Shown: positions 31,789-43,942 of the stretch, one piece after another | Layout: each line of letters starts with the position of its first letter | Position numbering within the stretch: the stretch's first letter is position 1 | Origin: Chenopodium formosanum | Taxonomy: Eukaryota; Streptophyta; Magnoliopsida; Caryophyllales; Amaranthaceae | Assembly (NCBI GenBank): GCA_024500155.1 | Contig: CM044858.1 | Coordinates: forward strand, 5,394,001-5,458,000 | Direction: 5' to 3' | Length of the DNA stretch: 64,000 nt | Notes under the pieces: generated by a model | Seen by the model: only the letters and a program-made list of their open reading frames with translations | Databases searched by the model: none | Told to the model about the DNA's origin: nothing | Made by a program: the position numbers and the translations under genes

Positions 31789-34700
31789 TCAATTCCCTTG
31801 AATGAACTCAAAACGATTTATTATGGATTCATACACCTTAATTCCACTTAAATATACAGCATCTTGCAGGAACTGCAAAGAAATTTCCACAATTAGAGAA
31901 TGATGTCACAACATATATGTGTGTGTGTGTCTAGGACGAGACTTAGGATGAATAATTAGAATCAGACCTCATTATGATCATGAAGCAAAATTGGAGTATT
32001 TTTCATTGGTGAAAAGCCCAAAGTGGGAATCCCTCTCTGTCTCATAAATCTAGCATCAGTTGTAGAAGCTAGGATTTCAGGCTTCCCAAGTTTTCCTCCT
32101 GCGGCTGTAATAGCTTGCACAAAAAGAGACCACCATGGGTTGGTATCATCAGTTGACGTTACCAAGGGGTGACCCCAGAAGTCTCTATTTGGTCCTTTTT
32201 CAACAATCTATATGAAATCAAGAAATTAATTTCAGCAAGTAAATACAGGACAAATAAAAAGGAGAAACTAAACAAATTAGCTAATGAAATGGCACAGGAA
32301 GAGCACTATAATCCATGCATATGAATTTAAGTAGCAGAGAAAACAAAATATCCACATAATCCAGTTTCATACTCTCAAGCTTCCACAAAGATCACCAATA
32401 CATAAACAATTGAGATGGCTTTTACCACTTCTGCCTTCATCCCGAAAAAATAAAAAATGTAAATCATTACAAAAATGCTACATGAGCCTAAAAGCGCCTG
32501 CCTAGGTCTTAGCAAGCAGAATGCCAAAAATGAGGACATCAACATCGTGTATTTTAAATCCTTACCAAGTTTACCAACCATACATTTGTACTTGCAAGTA
32601 GTTTGCAAGAGGCCTTGGGTTATACTCTTAACACAAGCTTCATTTGCCAATTCTTTGACATCACCTCAGCTAGAGCTACCTGGGGATATACTCAGTAATT
32701 TTTAGCCCCACATTTCAATTACTTTTTGGACTCTGGAGGATAACTTTGTGAGCCTTTAATCTAAAGCATTCACATGGCTATTGATACAAGAAACTTACAA
32801 TACTCTTTTATTCCTATAGTCCACAAAATTAAGTGTTAATTTGCCATATCCTGGCATATCAAATTATCATGTATGGTAATATGAACACAGAAATCCCTTT
32901 AGAGACCCTATAGAACTAGGCATTCACCTACAAGTTTCCTTTTAGTATGGTCTTGCAAAGTGAATTAATCTTCGCTCTATAGTCTCCCACAGCTTACTAG
33001 TCCCGTGAATGGGTATGATCTCTAAAATGGGATTCTGATAGCAATTAAACAGCAGATGGTATTAGTTCTGTATAGCAAACGCATACAGCAGCATGTTCTG
33101 TTGAGAATTTCTATTGATCTAAAGGGCTCTCTGAAATTAATTGAATGCCTTCATCCAAGGTCTCAAGAAAGTACAAAAAGGAATTCCTACAACAGACTCT
33201 CAATTCAATGCCATCTCTGATGCAAAAAGCCACTCTGAATAATTTATTGATAGTTTAGCGGAGTGAGAAACATGGAGGGAGACAAGGGAGATCATTCTAG
33301 ATGGGAAGATTATCCAAGGTTCTAAGGGTGGAATCTATAATTCAAATGGATGGAGATGTAGCTCATAAGATTAACACAGGTTGATTGAAGTGGAAGAGTG
33401 TTACGGGGATTTCATGTGATCGTAGCGTGCCTCATAGACTGAAGGATAACTTCTAGTGAACGGCAATTTGGCCTACATTGCTATATGGTACAGAATGTTG
33501 GTTGTGAAGCATTGTCACATATATAAGATGAATGTGGCGGAGATGTATTATTGCAACAGAAAGTATCAGTTAAGGAATGAAAAATTAGGGAAAAAGTAGG
33601 GGTTACATCTATTGAATACAAAATGATGGAGAATCGCCTAAGGCGGTTTGGCCATGTAAAAAGGAGACCAACCAAGGCTTCGGTAAGGAGGCTTGAACAA
33701 TGGCAAAGTGTTTATATCGCAGGGGTAGGAGAAAACTTCAAGCAGGGTGTCTGATTGTGATATGAGTGCTTTAAGAATTGAGGAAAATATGGTGTTGGTT
33801 AGGGGCAAATGGAAGGAGAATATTCATGACAAGACGTTTCATGATATGATATTATATATATACTTTTTGTTTATTTTAAATTAGTATTTACTATTGTTAT
33901 TTACTCGGCTCATGCTTGCATACATTACTTGATTCCTTTGCTAATGTTTTCTCAAATTTTTATGTGCTACTCACATGTTATTCCTCACCTTTTTATCCCT
34001 TTACTACTCTTTTAGTTGATTATACTACTGATTTTTATGGAAGATGGCATTCCAGTACTAATAAACCTCTATCTCTTATTTATACAAGTCTCTTAAATCT
34101 TTTAAAAGAAAAATTAAAAGACGGCAGCACGGCAGTATTTTGATAAATTCTGCAATTTTTTTATAATACGACTAATGGTGCTACTTCACACCCTTCTACT
34201 AAAAGCCCTTTTGAAAGTAAGGAAGAAGGGCTCTAAAACAAAATTAATCAATCCAAAGCAACTAAGGGAAATAGTTAATACATCAATGGAAGATGCATTG
34301 ATTGCAAAGAGAGGAAAGTCTTAAGAGAAGCTTAAACTTCATGAAGATTAGATTGATGATCCTGACATAAGAGTAATATATTTATGTATGAGTTTTTGGT
34401 TAACTAAAAATGAAAACAGAAACAAACTAAAAACTGAAATTAGTTTCCAATTCCTAGAAAAAAATAAAATAAAAGTGAGAGACTGACAGTATTTCCAAAC
34501 ACAACCTAAGTTATCAAATCATATTTCAAAATAACAACATAAAAGGTACCCTGCATGAACCATAGACCCATGTACGTGGCTAGCTCTTACTAAAAAAGAT
34601 AAAAACACCATATTGTTGGATAAGATTATAAGAATGAATACAAGCGGTGTTTCCTCTCATTAAAACTGATATGTTACTTTTTCACATACACAAAAGGATC

Positions 34701-37345
34701 TAAAAAAGATTTAAAGAAAAGAAAAAAACAAAAAAAACAGGGGAGCTTTGGGGCAATTTATTCGGTTGGCTAGTGTGGTTTTTGAACAAATAAATAAATA
34801 TAAATTGAGATTTTCCACTGATATCTATGAGCATCCATTTAAGACTCATAGTCATGGACAAGGACAAGCAATCTTTGCATCTGATGCCATTTACCACATG
34901 TAAAAGTTGTAATACAAGTGTTCATTAAATTCCAAAGAGATTTAAAGTGTCCCTTAGAAAGTTCCATGATCACATATTATAGCATGTGAAATGTGAAAAG
35001 TCTTGGCCAAAGGCAAATTAAGTTACTGGGTCCCCTATGTTTCACACGACTAACTCAAGAAAACAAAGATAAACAAGGCAGCCATGTAACATTAGGCATC
35101 AAACTTTCCCCGATAGACCAACAAGGGCCTTTAAGTTATGCCAGCAGCATTAATTTACACTTTACACATTCAAAATTTGATGCACCCCTATCTTAATTGA
35201 AAAACTTTTATTTATTTCTTTAAAAAGTGAAATGATCCCAATAAATGAATTTGTTTAAAAGATCTATAATTTGAGGCATTTTTTTATTCTATGTTATAGA
35301 AACTAAAAAGTAAAGTAACAGAAATTCTAAAAAAGAATATCGAAAAAAAAAATCCGAATTGGATCAGTTCCTCCTGAACAAATAAGTGCTTGGGCCACAA
35401 AACCCTATACTTTTCATTATAAAACCAATAAACCAGAAAAAGATGGATTATTTTGCGAAAGAAATTTTGGGCCTATAAAAAGTGGGATTTGTGCTGCAAT
35501 AGACCTTAGTTTTTAAGAGCATGTCATCTAAATCTCGTGGCCACCAAGTTCAAGAATTTTTTTCCCCTTTTTCATTCAAGATGATTCACTAACCACCAAT
35601 AGGGTCATGGAAACATAATCTATAGCTATTAAAATAAGATTTTTGAGATATTTTTATATGATTTATAACCCAAATGATCAATGTTAAATCCATTTCCCTA
35701 CAATTTGTACAAAAGGGATGTGTTAATCATAGCAAATGACCTTAGTCATGTTTGATGTCTGATCCTATTGGATATTAAGAGGCAAATCAAGTACAGTCAA
35801 CCAATTTGTGTAAGGACATTTCTATAAGATAGATAATTAAGAACCCAAAAACCTAACAAAATCCGTAACTCTAAAGCGCAGGAGCTGAAGTTCTAATGAG
35901 AAACCTAAGCAGTAGTCACTGAAGAAAGTTTTCTAGGAATTTTAACTCAAGAGTAACTAGCTCTTCTAATCTTCTTCCCCTAGCAGTGAAACATGTTGAC
36001 AGCTACACATCAGCATAATAACAGTCACCTCTTTTCCCTTAAGAAGTAGGATACTTGCTTTGGTGCAGCAATACAAAAGTTTAGTTTTAATCACAGATAA
36101 TGAAGAGCCACAGGAAGCTGATACTGAAAATCCATTTGCTTTTGTGTGGGTGTGGAGTCCAATGGGGTGAACATTTTGGGACTAAAAGAAACCGCGATAC
36201 AGATTAAATTAAAACATTGGGTGAAGAATATAAACAGAACCTGGAATGTCATGTTCCTTGAAGCAGGAGCCCACTCGTGAGCAATTCTATCTCTAATAAG
36301 CTCTGGATCCACAGTGGGTGGCAACCGAATATCGAACCCAGCCGAGGCCTCTGATGGCTGCATATTCATAGCAAACCCCTGCAAACCAAGCAACTAATTA
36401 GTCACAAAAATTAAAAATCAGAAAGACTGCTACTGTATCAACAAAAAGTAGGGAGAAATTAGAACTGACATTAAAAGTAAGAATGCCAGCATCAAAAAAC
36501 ACAGGATTAACAGATATGACTTGAGAATTTGTGGCCAATCCTCTCTTAACCAAATTAAATTGAGAATCCCTAAATTGAGTAATCAACTCAATACTGATCA
36601 TCAAATTCTCCATCGCACTATTATCATACATCCTGCAACCATGCCCAGGAACTCCATTAGCCTTAATAGTGACATGCCAAGGAGATCGATCAGCGTAGAA
36701 AACCCTAAACTCATCATTCGGAGAAGCCTGTCCTTCGTCCATCACAAACCCAACATTCAATTCCTCGAATTCCTTCGAGCCCACAAACTTAGCAGCCCCA
36801 TCAAACCCTCCAATCTCCTCCTCAGGTACGTACGACAGGTGGACAGTTCTGATTGGCTCCTTATACCCCCGGAATTCTCGAAGGTTCCTGATGGCTTCGA
36901 GATACTGCATACCGATGCACTTGTCATCTTGGGCTCCGCGGGCGTAAATCTTGCCGTCGGCGGTTCGTACGGCGGAAAATGGAGGGTGGGCCCACTTATC
37001 GGGCTCTGCTGGGACAGAGTCGAGATGGGAGTTGAAGAGGATGGAGGGTAGGTCGGGCCTTGAACCGGGCCAGGTGACGATGAGTACGGGCTTCCCGGGA
37101 GCGAACTCGAGCGTGCGGGTGTGGAGTCCAATGGAGTGAGCTTGGGAAGTGAGGAATGAGACAGGGGCGGTGTAGTTTGGATTGGGGTGGGCTGTTTTGA
37201 AACGGAGGTAGGTTTGGAATCGGTTAATGGCAGGGTTGTCTTCTTCGAATTCTTCTGGTTGTTGTTGTTGTTGAGTAGAGAGGAGAGGAAACACCAACAG
37301 TGAGATGAGGAATATGGAAATGGGGAGAGAGTACAGGTCACCCAT
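31789..37345 (-). CDS. Aminoacylase-1-like M20 metallopeptidase (four exons)
   Basis: Exons on the minus strand: 37345-36470, 36378-36241, 32207-31968 and 31872-31789, all phase 0, giving 445 residues. The N-terminus (about 1-23) is a hydrophobic signal sequence, suggesting entry into the secretory pathway. Expected M20 zinc-site residues are visible: His107/Asp109 in the FNSHLDS motif, Asp140 in GAQDDK, Glu176/Glu177 in VPEEEIGG, Asp203/Glu204 in MDEG and His414 or His416 in LLHDHNE. His235 in VPGHG, in the dimerisation domain, is the residue that completes the active site in aminoacylase-1. The family hydrolyses N-acyl-L-amino acids (EC 3.5.1.14). Intron 2 is about 4.0 kb and holds a LINE relic. 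Closest Arabidopsis counterpart is probably At1g44820. The substrate in plants is not certain. Confidence 0.94.
33290..33850 (+). pseudogene. LINE reverse-transcriptase relic inside the M20 gene intron
   Basis: Read on the plus strand (antisense to the host gene), broken frames give plant LINE landmarks: a region around 33460-33500 compatible with YGTECWVVK, and ENRLRRFGHVKRRP at about 33629-33670. The latter is the tell-tale C-terminal block of many plant LINE polyproteins. Several stops and indels are present. It helps explain the unusual length of the intron. Confidence 0.75.
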
Positions 37346-38039
37346 CGTTCAACTATTGGACTAAGGATACTCCCAAACCTCGTTTAAAGAGTTTCAAGTA
37401 GTCAAAAGCTTGATGGAGTTAAAGTTCGAGCTCCACCAACTACAAGTATTTTTACTTGAGAGTAGGGAGATTCCTTAATCTTTACCCTTTATTTTCAAGC
37501 GTTGATTTACGGAGTTGAATTCACTAAGTTAAGTCTAAAATAGGTGACTTAATTCTTGCAAAATATAGGAAAAGGGGACTCAATTTATTTTAAAGAGGAA
37601 AAGGGGACTGGGCTAGAACGGGCTTGGGTTATCGGTGGGTTTTAATTAATTAAGGGGAAAGAATTGAGTCCCCTTGGTTAAACAATTGAGTCCCTTTGGT
37701 TAACCAATTAAAAAAAAAGTATGTTTTTTTTTTGTTAATATTTTAATTTGTAAAGAATTGAGTCCCTAATTTTTTATTTTAATACAGTCCATAATTTATT
37801 TTTAATTTCAGGGCTCTGCAAGTATTTATTGAAACTACTGATGTGTGCTTCTGCTACAAAAGAAAGACAAATAAGCTATAACCATGAAGATGAAGAACAT
37901 GCTTTGGTTTTTTTTTTGTTAAGAAATTATTATTGAAAGAATTATTTTTTTGGATAACAAATTTTAAAAAAACAAAGCTTTTGTTGTTGCACTCTCTTAA
38001 TTTCAAACGATTATATTTCAGATCATATAATGATGCTGT

Positions 38040-38409
38040 CTCGGGTGGACATGGAGGTGTAAGAGCTGAGTGTGCACTGTGCAGCGAGGGGAGTGTTATC
38101 TCGTAATGGAAGAACTCCTAATGATCTAGTTCTTGAAGATATTGATGTTTTGATATTTCAAAAAAAAAAAAAAAAAAAAAAAAAAGATATTGATGTTTTG
38201 AATGGTGGCTTTAATGCCTTTTCTTGAAGAAAGGGGAGAATGTTGTTGCACACTTAGTTGCCAAGCTAGTTTCTATGGGTGGGGCTAAACAATTGTTTCT
38301 GAGTTCTTTTCCGCATAGTGTATCCACTATTGCGGACCTGGATGTAATTTAACTCCTTGATTAATATTAAGCCTCACGTTTCTTTCAAAAAAAAAAAAAA
38401 AAAAAAAAA
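38040..38409 (+). mobile_element. 5'-truncated LINE 3' end nested in the MULE-type element
   Basis: The frame ENVVAHLVAKLVSMG at about 38240-38285 is the end of a plant LINE RNase H domain. It is followed by ADLDVI-stop and a poly(A) tail (38387-38409). The upstream part (about 38040-38150) reads in a compatible frame. It is interrupted at 38154-38184 by a poly(A)-only insertion. Confidence 0.7.
38137..38201. repeat. Poly(A)-only insertion with 17-bp target duplication
   Basis: AGATATTGATGTTTTGA occurs at 38137-38153 and again at 38185-38201. Between them lie only TATTTC plus about 25 A residues. This is the structure expected of a LINE-mediated insertion truncated down to its tail. Confidence 0.75.
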
Positions 38410-38651
38410 CAAGAATGATTAATGAAGGTATTAAATTCATTTGGTTTAATCAAGACAATAATGAGAGACTTAATTCTTTACAAGGGACTTAATTCTTCTT
38501 GGGTTAAATGTGAGTTAAGTCACCTAAAAACACCCCTTTAACTGGAAATTTAACCTCAGTCCCCTTTTCCTCCATAAAATAAATTGAGTCCCCTTTCCCC
38601 ATACTTTGCAACAATTGAGTCCCCTGTTTTATACTTAACTCTGAATTCACT

Positions 38652-39928
38652 TAACTGGTAAGAAGTGTCAGTTTAATACAGTAGTGTCATTTAACTTATC
38701 TTACCGAAAAAAAACAGTAGTCTATATTTTTTTTTTTCACTTTCTTATTATTGAGCATACACAGTTACTACAAGTAGTTATTAAATAATCATTCATTTCA
38801 ATTTAATTGATAAATTTTGATTTTGGTTGCATTAGTTACATTGGTTTCTTTTTGTTATTCATATTTCGGTTACATTATGTGAGGTCTTGTTAAATTTAAA
38901 TGTATAATTTCACATATTGATTGTAAAGATTTTAATGTTTGAAAGCATTCATCATCAAATGTGCCAAAAATAATAATGTTTCAATTATAAAATAGAACAA
39001 GGTGCTATTTTATAGGGTTAAGCCTAAAGCGCAATTCCAATGAAAAGTCTATCAGATTATGGTTGGTGAGTTAATGTTAAACAACTGTTAGATCAATTTA
39101 TCAAGTTAAATTCACTAAATACTATCTCTATTCGTATAATCCGTATGTTTTATTTAATCAATTACTGTAAATACACAAAAGTGTGCAAAAATGGGTATTT
39201 TATTGTGGGGTTGAAAACAAAAGATGATAAAAGAGACAACCCAAAAATATAGCAAAGCAAAGCAAATAGAACAAAAAAACGAAGCTAGTATATTGGGGAA
39301 AAAAATATAAAATAGAGTATGCTACTAAGTACCAGTACTTTGTACAACTTATACAAACAAACACATCATGAACCCAAGAAAGAATTTTCGATCCTTAGAG
39401 TCTGTTCTATTTACTTAATCTTCACTTAAGTAAACTTATCTTATTTTATACAAGTATGACATATGAGCTTAGTAGAATTTATGCAAACTTATTTTAGTTG
39501 TAATTTTTACTTGTTTGTGTAATCCTATTTGAACTTAATTTTTTCTTAGCTAAACTTATCTAAAATCTATTAAATTTATTACACCTGAAATAAGTGAAAA
39601 TAAGCTGAATAAGATAAACCCCTAAGAGCAACTCTGATGTTTGTAGTTAGGAATTTGCTTGCAATTTTAAAAAGTTTATAGCATTAGCTTGATCAGCTAG
39701 AAAATGTAATTAGTTTGGTCGGCAAAGCTAAGTTGCTTGAAAAAAAACTTGTCGAAAGAAAATGCTAAAGCAAATTAGTATTCCATAATTAATATGAAAA
39801 TAAGTAATAAATTAATAATTTAAAATGGTTACATGAGACTTTGCTGGTTGACGAAGAAAGAAAAGCAGTTATGAACGTTACAAATCAGCGGGTATTATAA
39901 GCAATGTTTTTAATTTTTTTAAAACCCC
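38652..39928. other. Intergenic DNA upstream of the UMP-CMP kinase gene
   Basis: AT-rich sequence with T and A runs; no gene, RNA or element recognised. The TATA-like region of the kinase gene follows at 39929. Confidence 0.5.
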
Positions 39929-40501
39929 TATATATATAAACAAATAAATTTCTCTACATCATCAACAATACCGTGATTTAAATAACAAAAAATACATAAG
40001 CAGATCCTCGGATTCAATTGCCGCCGGCAGGCCTGAATTCAATTCTCTGGTAAATTCCCCTGCATTTCACTTCTCTAGCCCTCCTCTTATGATTCATCAT
40101 CAATTCTAATTTATCAATCGAATTTTAGGTGTGTTAAATGCCATTTTCTGAATAGTTTGTTCTTCTTTTACTTTGGATCCGATCTTGTTAATGTCAGTTT
40201 CTGCTTGTTTATAAATTAGATCTATAAAGCGATCGCAATTAGTTTGTTTATTTTTTCCAGTAATTTCAAAATTGAGCTGCTCTATATTAGAGATCTGATC
40301 TGATCATTCATTTTAATTCTTAATGAGAGAGTGAAAAGGAAAATTACTTTATGCTGGTTTGTGGTTCCCAATTAGTAGAAATCAAATGTAGGAAGAATTG
40401 TGTTGAATTTTGTTTGATTGATTTAATTTTATTTTCATAAAAATTGGTCTGATAGGCCTGAGATCTAATATTTTGCATTGGTGCAGTAAATTATCAAAAC
40501 C
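39929..40501 (+). promoter_or_regulatory. TATA region, 5' UTR and 5' UTR intron of the UMP-CMP kinase gene
   Basis: CTATATATATAAAC (about 39928-39941) is a good TATA candidate. A leader intron is likely from GGTAAATTC at 40050 to GTGCAG at 40486, placing 15 bases of leader before the ATG at 40502. Leader introns often raise expression in plants. This is a prediction from splice consensus only. Confidence 0.55.
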
Positions 40502-41943
40502 ATGGGATCTGTTACTGAAACTGCAAACATGGGATCTGTTACCGACACTACAAACACGGTAATAACAATATGAAAATTGAATTAAAGATGTGTGTTTGTT
40601 TCCATTTTAAGTATAATGATGAATGAGTTCTGGATGTTGCAGGAATCTGGAAAGAAGGTTACCGTCATTTTTGTATTGGGTAATTGTCTCGCTTCCATAC
40701 TTATATTCCACAAGATCATTTGAATTGCATAACATAACATAGTTGTATTGTTGAGGATCATCTAATTAGTTAGGATTTTACATGAGCAGGTGGCCCTGGC
40801 AGTGGCAAAGGCACCCAGTGCACTAATATTGTCCAAAATTTCGGGTACACTCATTTAAGTGCTGGTGATCTTTTACGAGCAGAGATCAAATCTGGTTCTG
40901 AGAATGGGTATACTTCTTGTTTCTTTAAATTGTTTTTGGGCATTGAGATCTAATCTAGTTCTGTGAGTGAGATCGAATTTGTTATCACATTGGCTTCTAA
41001 GCGTTTATTAAAATTGTGATTGACCTAAGTAGCATATCACTGTTTGGTTTCTAGTACCATGATCCAGAACATGATCAAGGAGGGAAAGATTGTGCCAGCT
41101 GAGGTGACTATTAAGCTGCTTCAGAAAGCTATTCAGGAAAGTGGCAACGAAAAGTTTCTGATTGATGGCTTTCCCCGCAATGAGGAGAATCGCGCATCCT
41201 TTGAATCTATTGTAAGGCTTCTCATCAGTAATAGTTATTTTCTGTGCTCTTTGTTAGTTTTTATGCATTTTGAATCTATTTTCTAAAATAATTTGTGTTT
41301 GTACAGACAGGAATAGTGCCAGAAATTGTTTTGTTTTTTGATTGTTCTGAGGAAGAGATGGAGAAGCGCCTGCTTAACAGAAACCAGGTTGGAGAAACAT
41401 GGCCTCTTCAATTTTTTAGCTCATCTATTTTTCGTTTTTTCCTTATTGACCTATTTTCCTATTAATTGGCATCAAGGGAAGAGAAGATGATAATATTGAA
41501 ACTATAAGGAAGCGTTTTAAGGTCTACATGGAATCCAGTCTCCCGGTTATTCAGTACTATGACAATCTTGGAAAAGTTAGAAGGGTAATTTCCAGTTTCC
41601 ATGTCAATTAACAAGTTTTTTTCCTTTTGTCTTCACTCGCTCGCTGGCTTGTTTAATCTAACCTGTTCAAATCTTCACTATCTTGTAGATTGATGCAGCA
41701 AAGCCAATAGATGTTGTATTTGAGGAAGTTAAAGCTATATTCGAGAAGGTAATACTATCAACTTTAACAATTTTGTCCATGAGTTGTTCTAAGAATTAAG
41801 AATTGCTAAGTAAGTCGTAAGAATATGAGTGATTCCACTTCCATTGTTTATTGATCATTTCCCTGCTTCTGTAACTATGAATTTAGTCATACACTGTAAT
41901 GATAGATTTATTTTTATGGATTCTTTTTCAGGTTGATGCCTAG
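40502..41943 (+). CDS. UMP-CMP kinase (eight coding exons)
   Basis: Exons 40502-40558, 40643-40679, 40790-40907, 41055-41211, 41307-41387, 41477-41584, 41689-41748 and 41932-41943 join to 209 residues, the normal length for this family. The P-loop GGPGSGKGT is at 32-40, followed by the NMP-binding region (HLSAGDLLRAE), the IDGFPRN signature, and the LID region RNQGREDDN with IRKRF. The enzyme transfers phosphate from ATP to UMP or CMP (EC 2.7.4.14), serving pyrimidine nucleotide synthesis and salvage; without a clear transit peptide it is probably cytosolic. The first exon contains a 27-bp tandem duplication that doubles the start region. Intron borders are canonical GT-AG. Adenylate kinase is less likely because the short LID lacks the long insert. 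Confidence 0.94.
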
Positions 41944-42445
41944 ATGTTTTACCAAGGATATCAGGCATATTTTTATTGAAGTACTAATCATTGATGATAG
42001 GATTTGGAGGTTTATTATGATTGTATAAGAAAACACACTATATTCCTATTTTTGTTTTCTCCCCTGATTTGTAAGGGGAGATGCCTATACTTAGAACTCT
42101 GGTTTCTAAAGAAAATGTATAAGTTGATGAATTATCTTGGAGTTATTTTGATTTATTAGTGGATTGCCAATGATCATTTTGATATTTATTGGCTTATTTT
42201 TTTAAACCTAAACCACTATTCAAATTTGAATTTTGTATATCAATTGAAGTTCTTAGCTTATGGAAGCCTCATCTATCAGAAACAAACTGGACTCCAAAAC
42301 TTCTCTCCTTGTCTAGTTGTTAAAGCAGTGAAAACTTTCTTGTCCATCAATTACTCCAAAAGCATCGTCATTTCTAAAGTTGGTCCAAAGGTGAAAGATA
42401 TATACTTCGTATTATTTTTTTACCTACAAAAAAGAGTAGCTCTAG

Positions 42446-42527
42446 CTTAGGTTCATTATGCAAGTATACCAAGTAATCCAGAGCTTCTTAGGTTCATTTT
42501 GCAAGTATACCAAGTAATCCAGAGCTT
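42446..42527. repeat. 41-bp tandem duplication
   Basis: CTTAGGTTCATT(A/T)TGCAAG and the following bases to GAGCTT occur twice back to back with a single difference. No function suggested. Confidence 0.85.
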
Positions 42528-43424
42528 ATGAGACTCTGACTCTAGATTCGAACTGGTCAGTCCCCATTTAAGGGAAATCTCTCCTAACATGTGTTTGCTC
42601 CCAAGTTTTGAATCCGAGATCTTAGTTAAGCTAGAATAACTCTTCTACCAGCTTAAGCACTTGTTGCTTAGCTCAAGATCAAATATAGTTGGGGCAATCA
42701 TCTTAGATGGACGGAGATGTAACATGTATGAAAGCATGATATAGATAGGTGGGAAATCAAGAAAGGCTACCATGGCTATTGGCTACCATGGCTCTTGTAT
42801 ACAATTTTTTATAAAACAATTTAAATATGAAGAAAAATGGGATTCATTATTATCAATCAATCAAAGTATTAATCCCATAAGTGGGGTTAATTACATGAAC
42901 CAAAAATTATTATTCCGTGTAGTCATCGACAAGATTCTTGCTCCTCCATCCCTACGGGCTTACAATTCAATGTCTCATCCTCATGCAAATTCCGTATACT
43001 TCATATCCTTTCGGAATAAATTATTATCAAATCTCTAAATTTGATTATCTTTTCTAATTTTAAACATTTGATAATATTGTAATTTTTTGAATTGCTTAAT
43101 GTGTTTTCTAAGCACAAAGTCAATTTATTTGTCAAATGAACTATGAATCTGATTTTGTCAAGGTCTTCCCATATCTTCCTTCTCACTTATTTTCCAAATA
43201 AATAAATAAAGTGAAGGGGTAATTCCGGATTTATTATGGGTATTTAATAATTTGGACACTAATATTTGCTCTCTTTCCCTTTAGTTAATTATGTAATATA
43301 AATTACAATAATACTTGTATAACATAATAGTTAATTATTACTTTACTCTTTTCCGTCTTTGACCTATGCATCCTACAATTTGCCAATTAAAGAAAATGGT
43401 GGGAGGAGTGGATATATCTTATCA

Positions 43425-43545
43425 ACTACCTTAATTGGTTAAATTTTTCAAGGGTGATACCGCCTAAAACCTTGGCTCGAATCTCTCATGCAACTCTCTT
43501 TACACTTTAAAAAAAAAATAAAAAAAAAAAAAAAAAAAAATAAAA
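43425..43545 (+). mobile_element. Possible tRNA-derived SINE with A-rich tail
   Basis: GGCTCGAATCTC at about 43473 resembles a pol III B-box (consensus GGTTCGANTCC). It is followed by about 35 bp and then a long A-rich tail (43509-43543). An A-box is not convincing. No clear flanking duplication. Confidence 0.35.
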
Positions 43546-43716
43546 CTATTTTTGAAAGAAATCTTACTCCTTATTTCCTTAATCTTAAAATAGTCAACAG
43601 AGTTCTTCTGGTAGAGTGATAAAGTCGTAGAGAGGGCTTTGAAATAGTCAAAATGAAAAGGACCTAGTTTCTCCAAAAAAAAAAAAAAAATGTTTATATA
43701 CAGTAATAAGCTAGTG

Positions 43717-43732
43717 GCCACGTATACGTGGC
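43717..43732. promoter_or_regulatory. 16-bp palindrome GCCACGTATACGTGGC upstream of the p24 gene
   Basis: A perfect palindrome with two ACGT cores in GCCACGT/ACGTGGC context, about 210 bp before the start codon of the p24 gene; a further CCACG occurs at about 43771. ACGT-core elements bind plant bZIP factors, including those of ABA and ER-stress responses. The role is inferred. Confidence 0.45.
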
Positions 43733-43942
43733 AAGTGAGTCGTGGCAAGGCATAATTGGAGAAAGATACGCCACGGAGGATGAGTGTGCGTGTATTTGAT
43801 ACAAAGAAGAAGAGATATGAAACGCGCAGCTTCAGGGAGCGTGAAAATCCGTATAATTTCCTTCGTTCGGGAAAGAGCAGAGAAGGGTTTTGAATCAATT
43901 TTCGTGAATCAGTAATTCAGTAGTCAGATAAAAGAGAGAGAG

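Larger units (their letters stand above)
37526..38642. mobile_element. Mutator-like (MULE-type) non-autonomous element with long TIRs
   Basis: The ends are inverted copies over about 90-100 bp. Left 37526-37612 contains GCAAAATATAGG and AAAAGGGGACTCAATTTATT; right 38548-38642 contains their complements with few changes. A perfect 9-bp duplication GAATTCACT lies at 37517-37525 and 38643-38651. Long TIRs with a 9-bp duplication are the Mutator signature. The interior carries GAGTCCC repeats and a LINE 3' end, and no transposase is encoded. It starts about 180 bp upstream of the M20 gene's start codon, so it probably sits in that gene's promoter. Confidence 0.85.
41944..43716. other. 3' UTR of the kinase gene and intergenic DNA
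   Basis: The kinase 3' UTR probably extends to about 42160. Beyond it lie a 41-bp tandem duplication at 42446-42527, AT-rich DNA, and a possible SINE with a long A-rich tail at 43425-43545. No gene. Confidence 0.5.

Noticed and set aside
36757..37341. 194-codon minus-strand frame and a 176-codon plus-strand frame (36521-37051) over exon 1 of the M20 gene
   Set aside because: Both are shadows of the GC-richer coding exon; the M20 frame has all catalytic motifs and correct splice sites.
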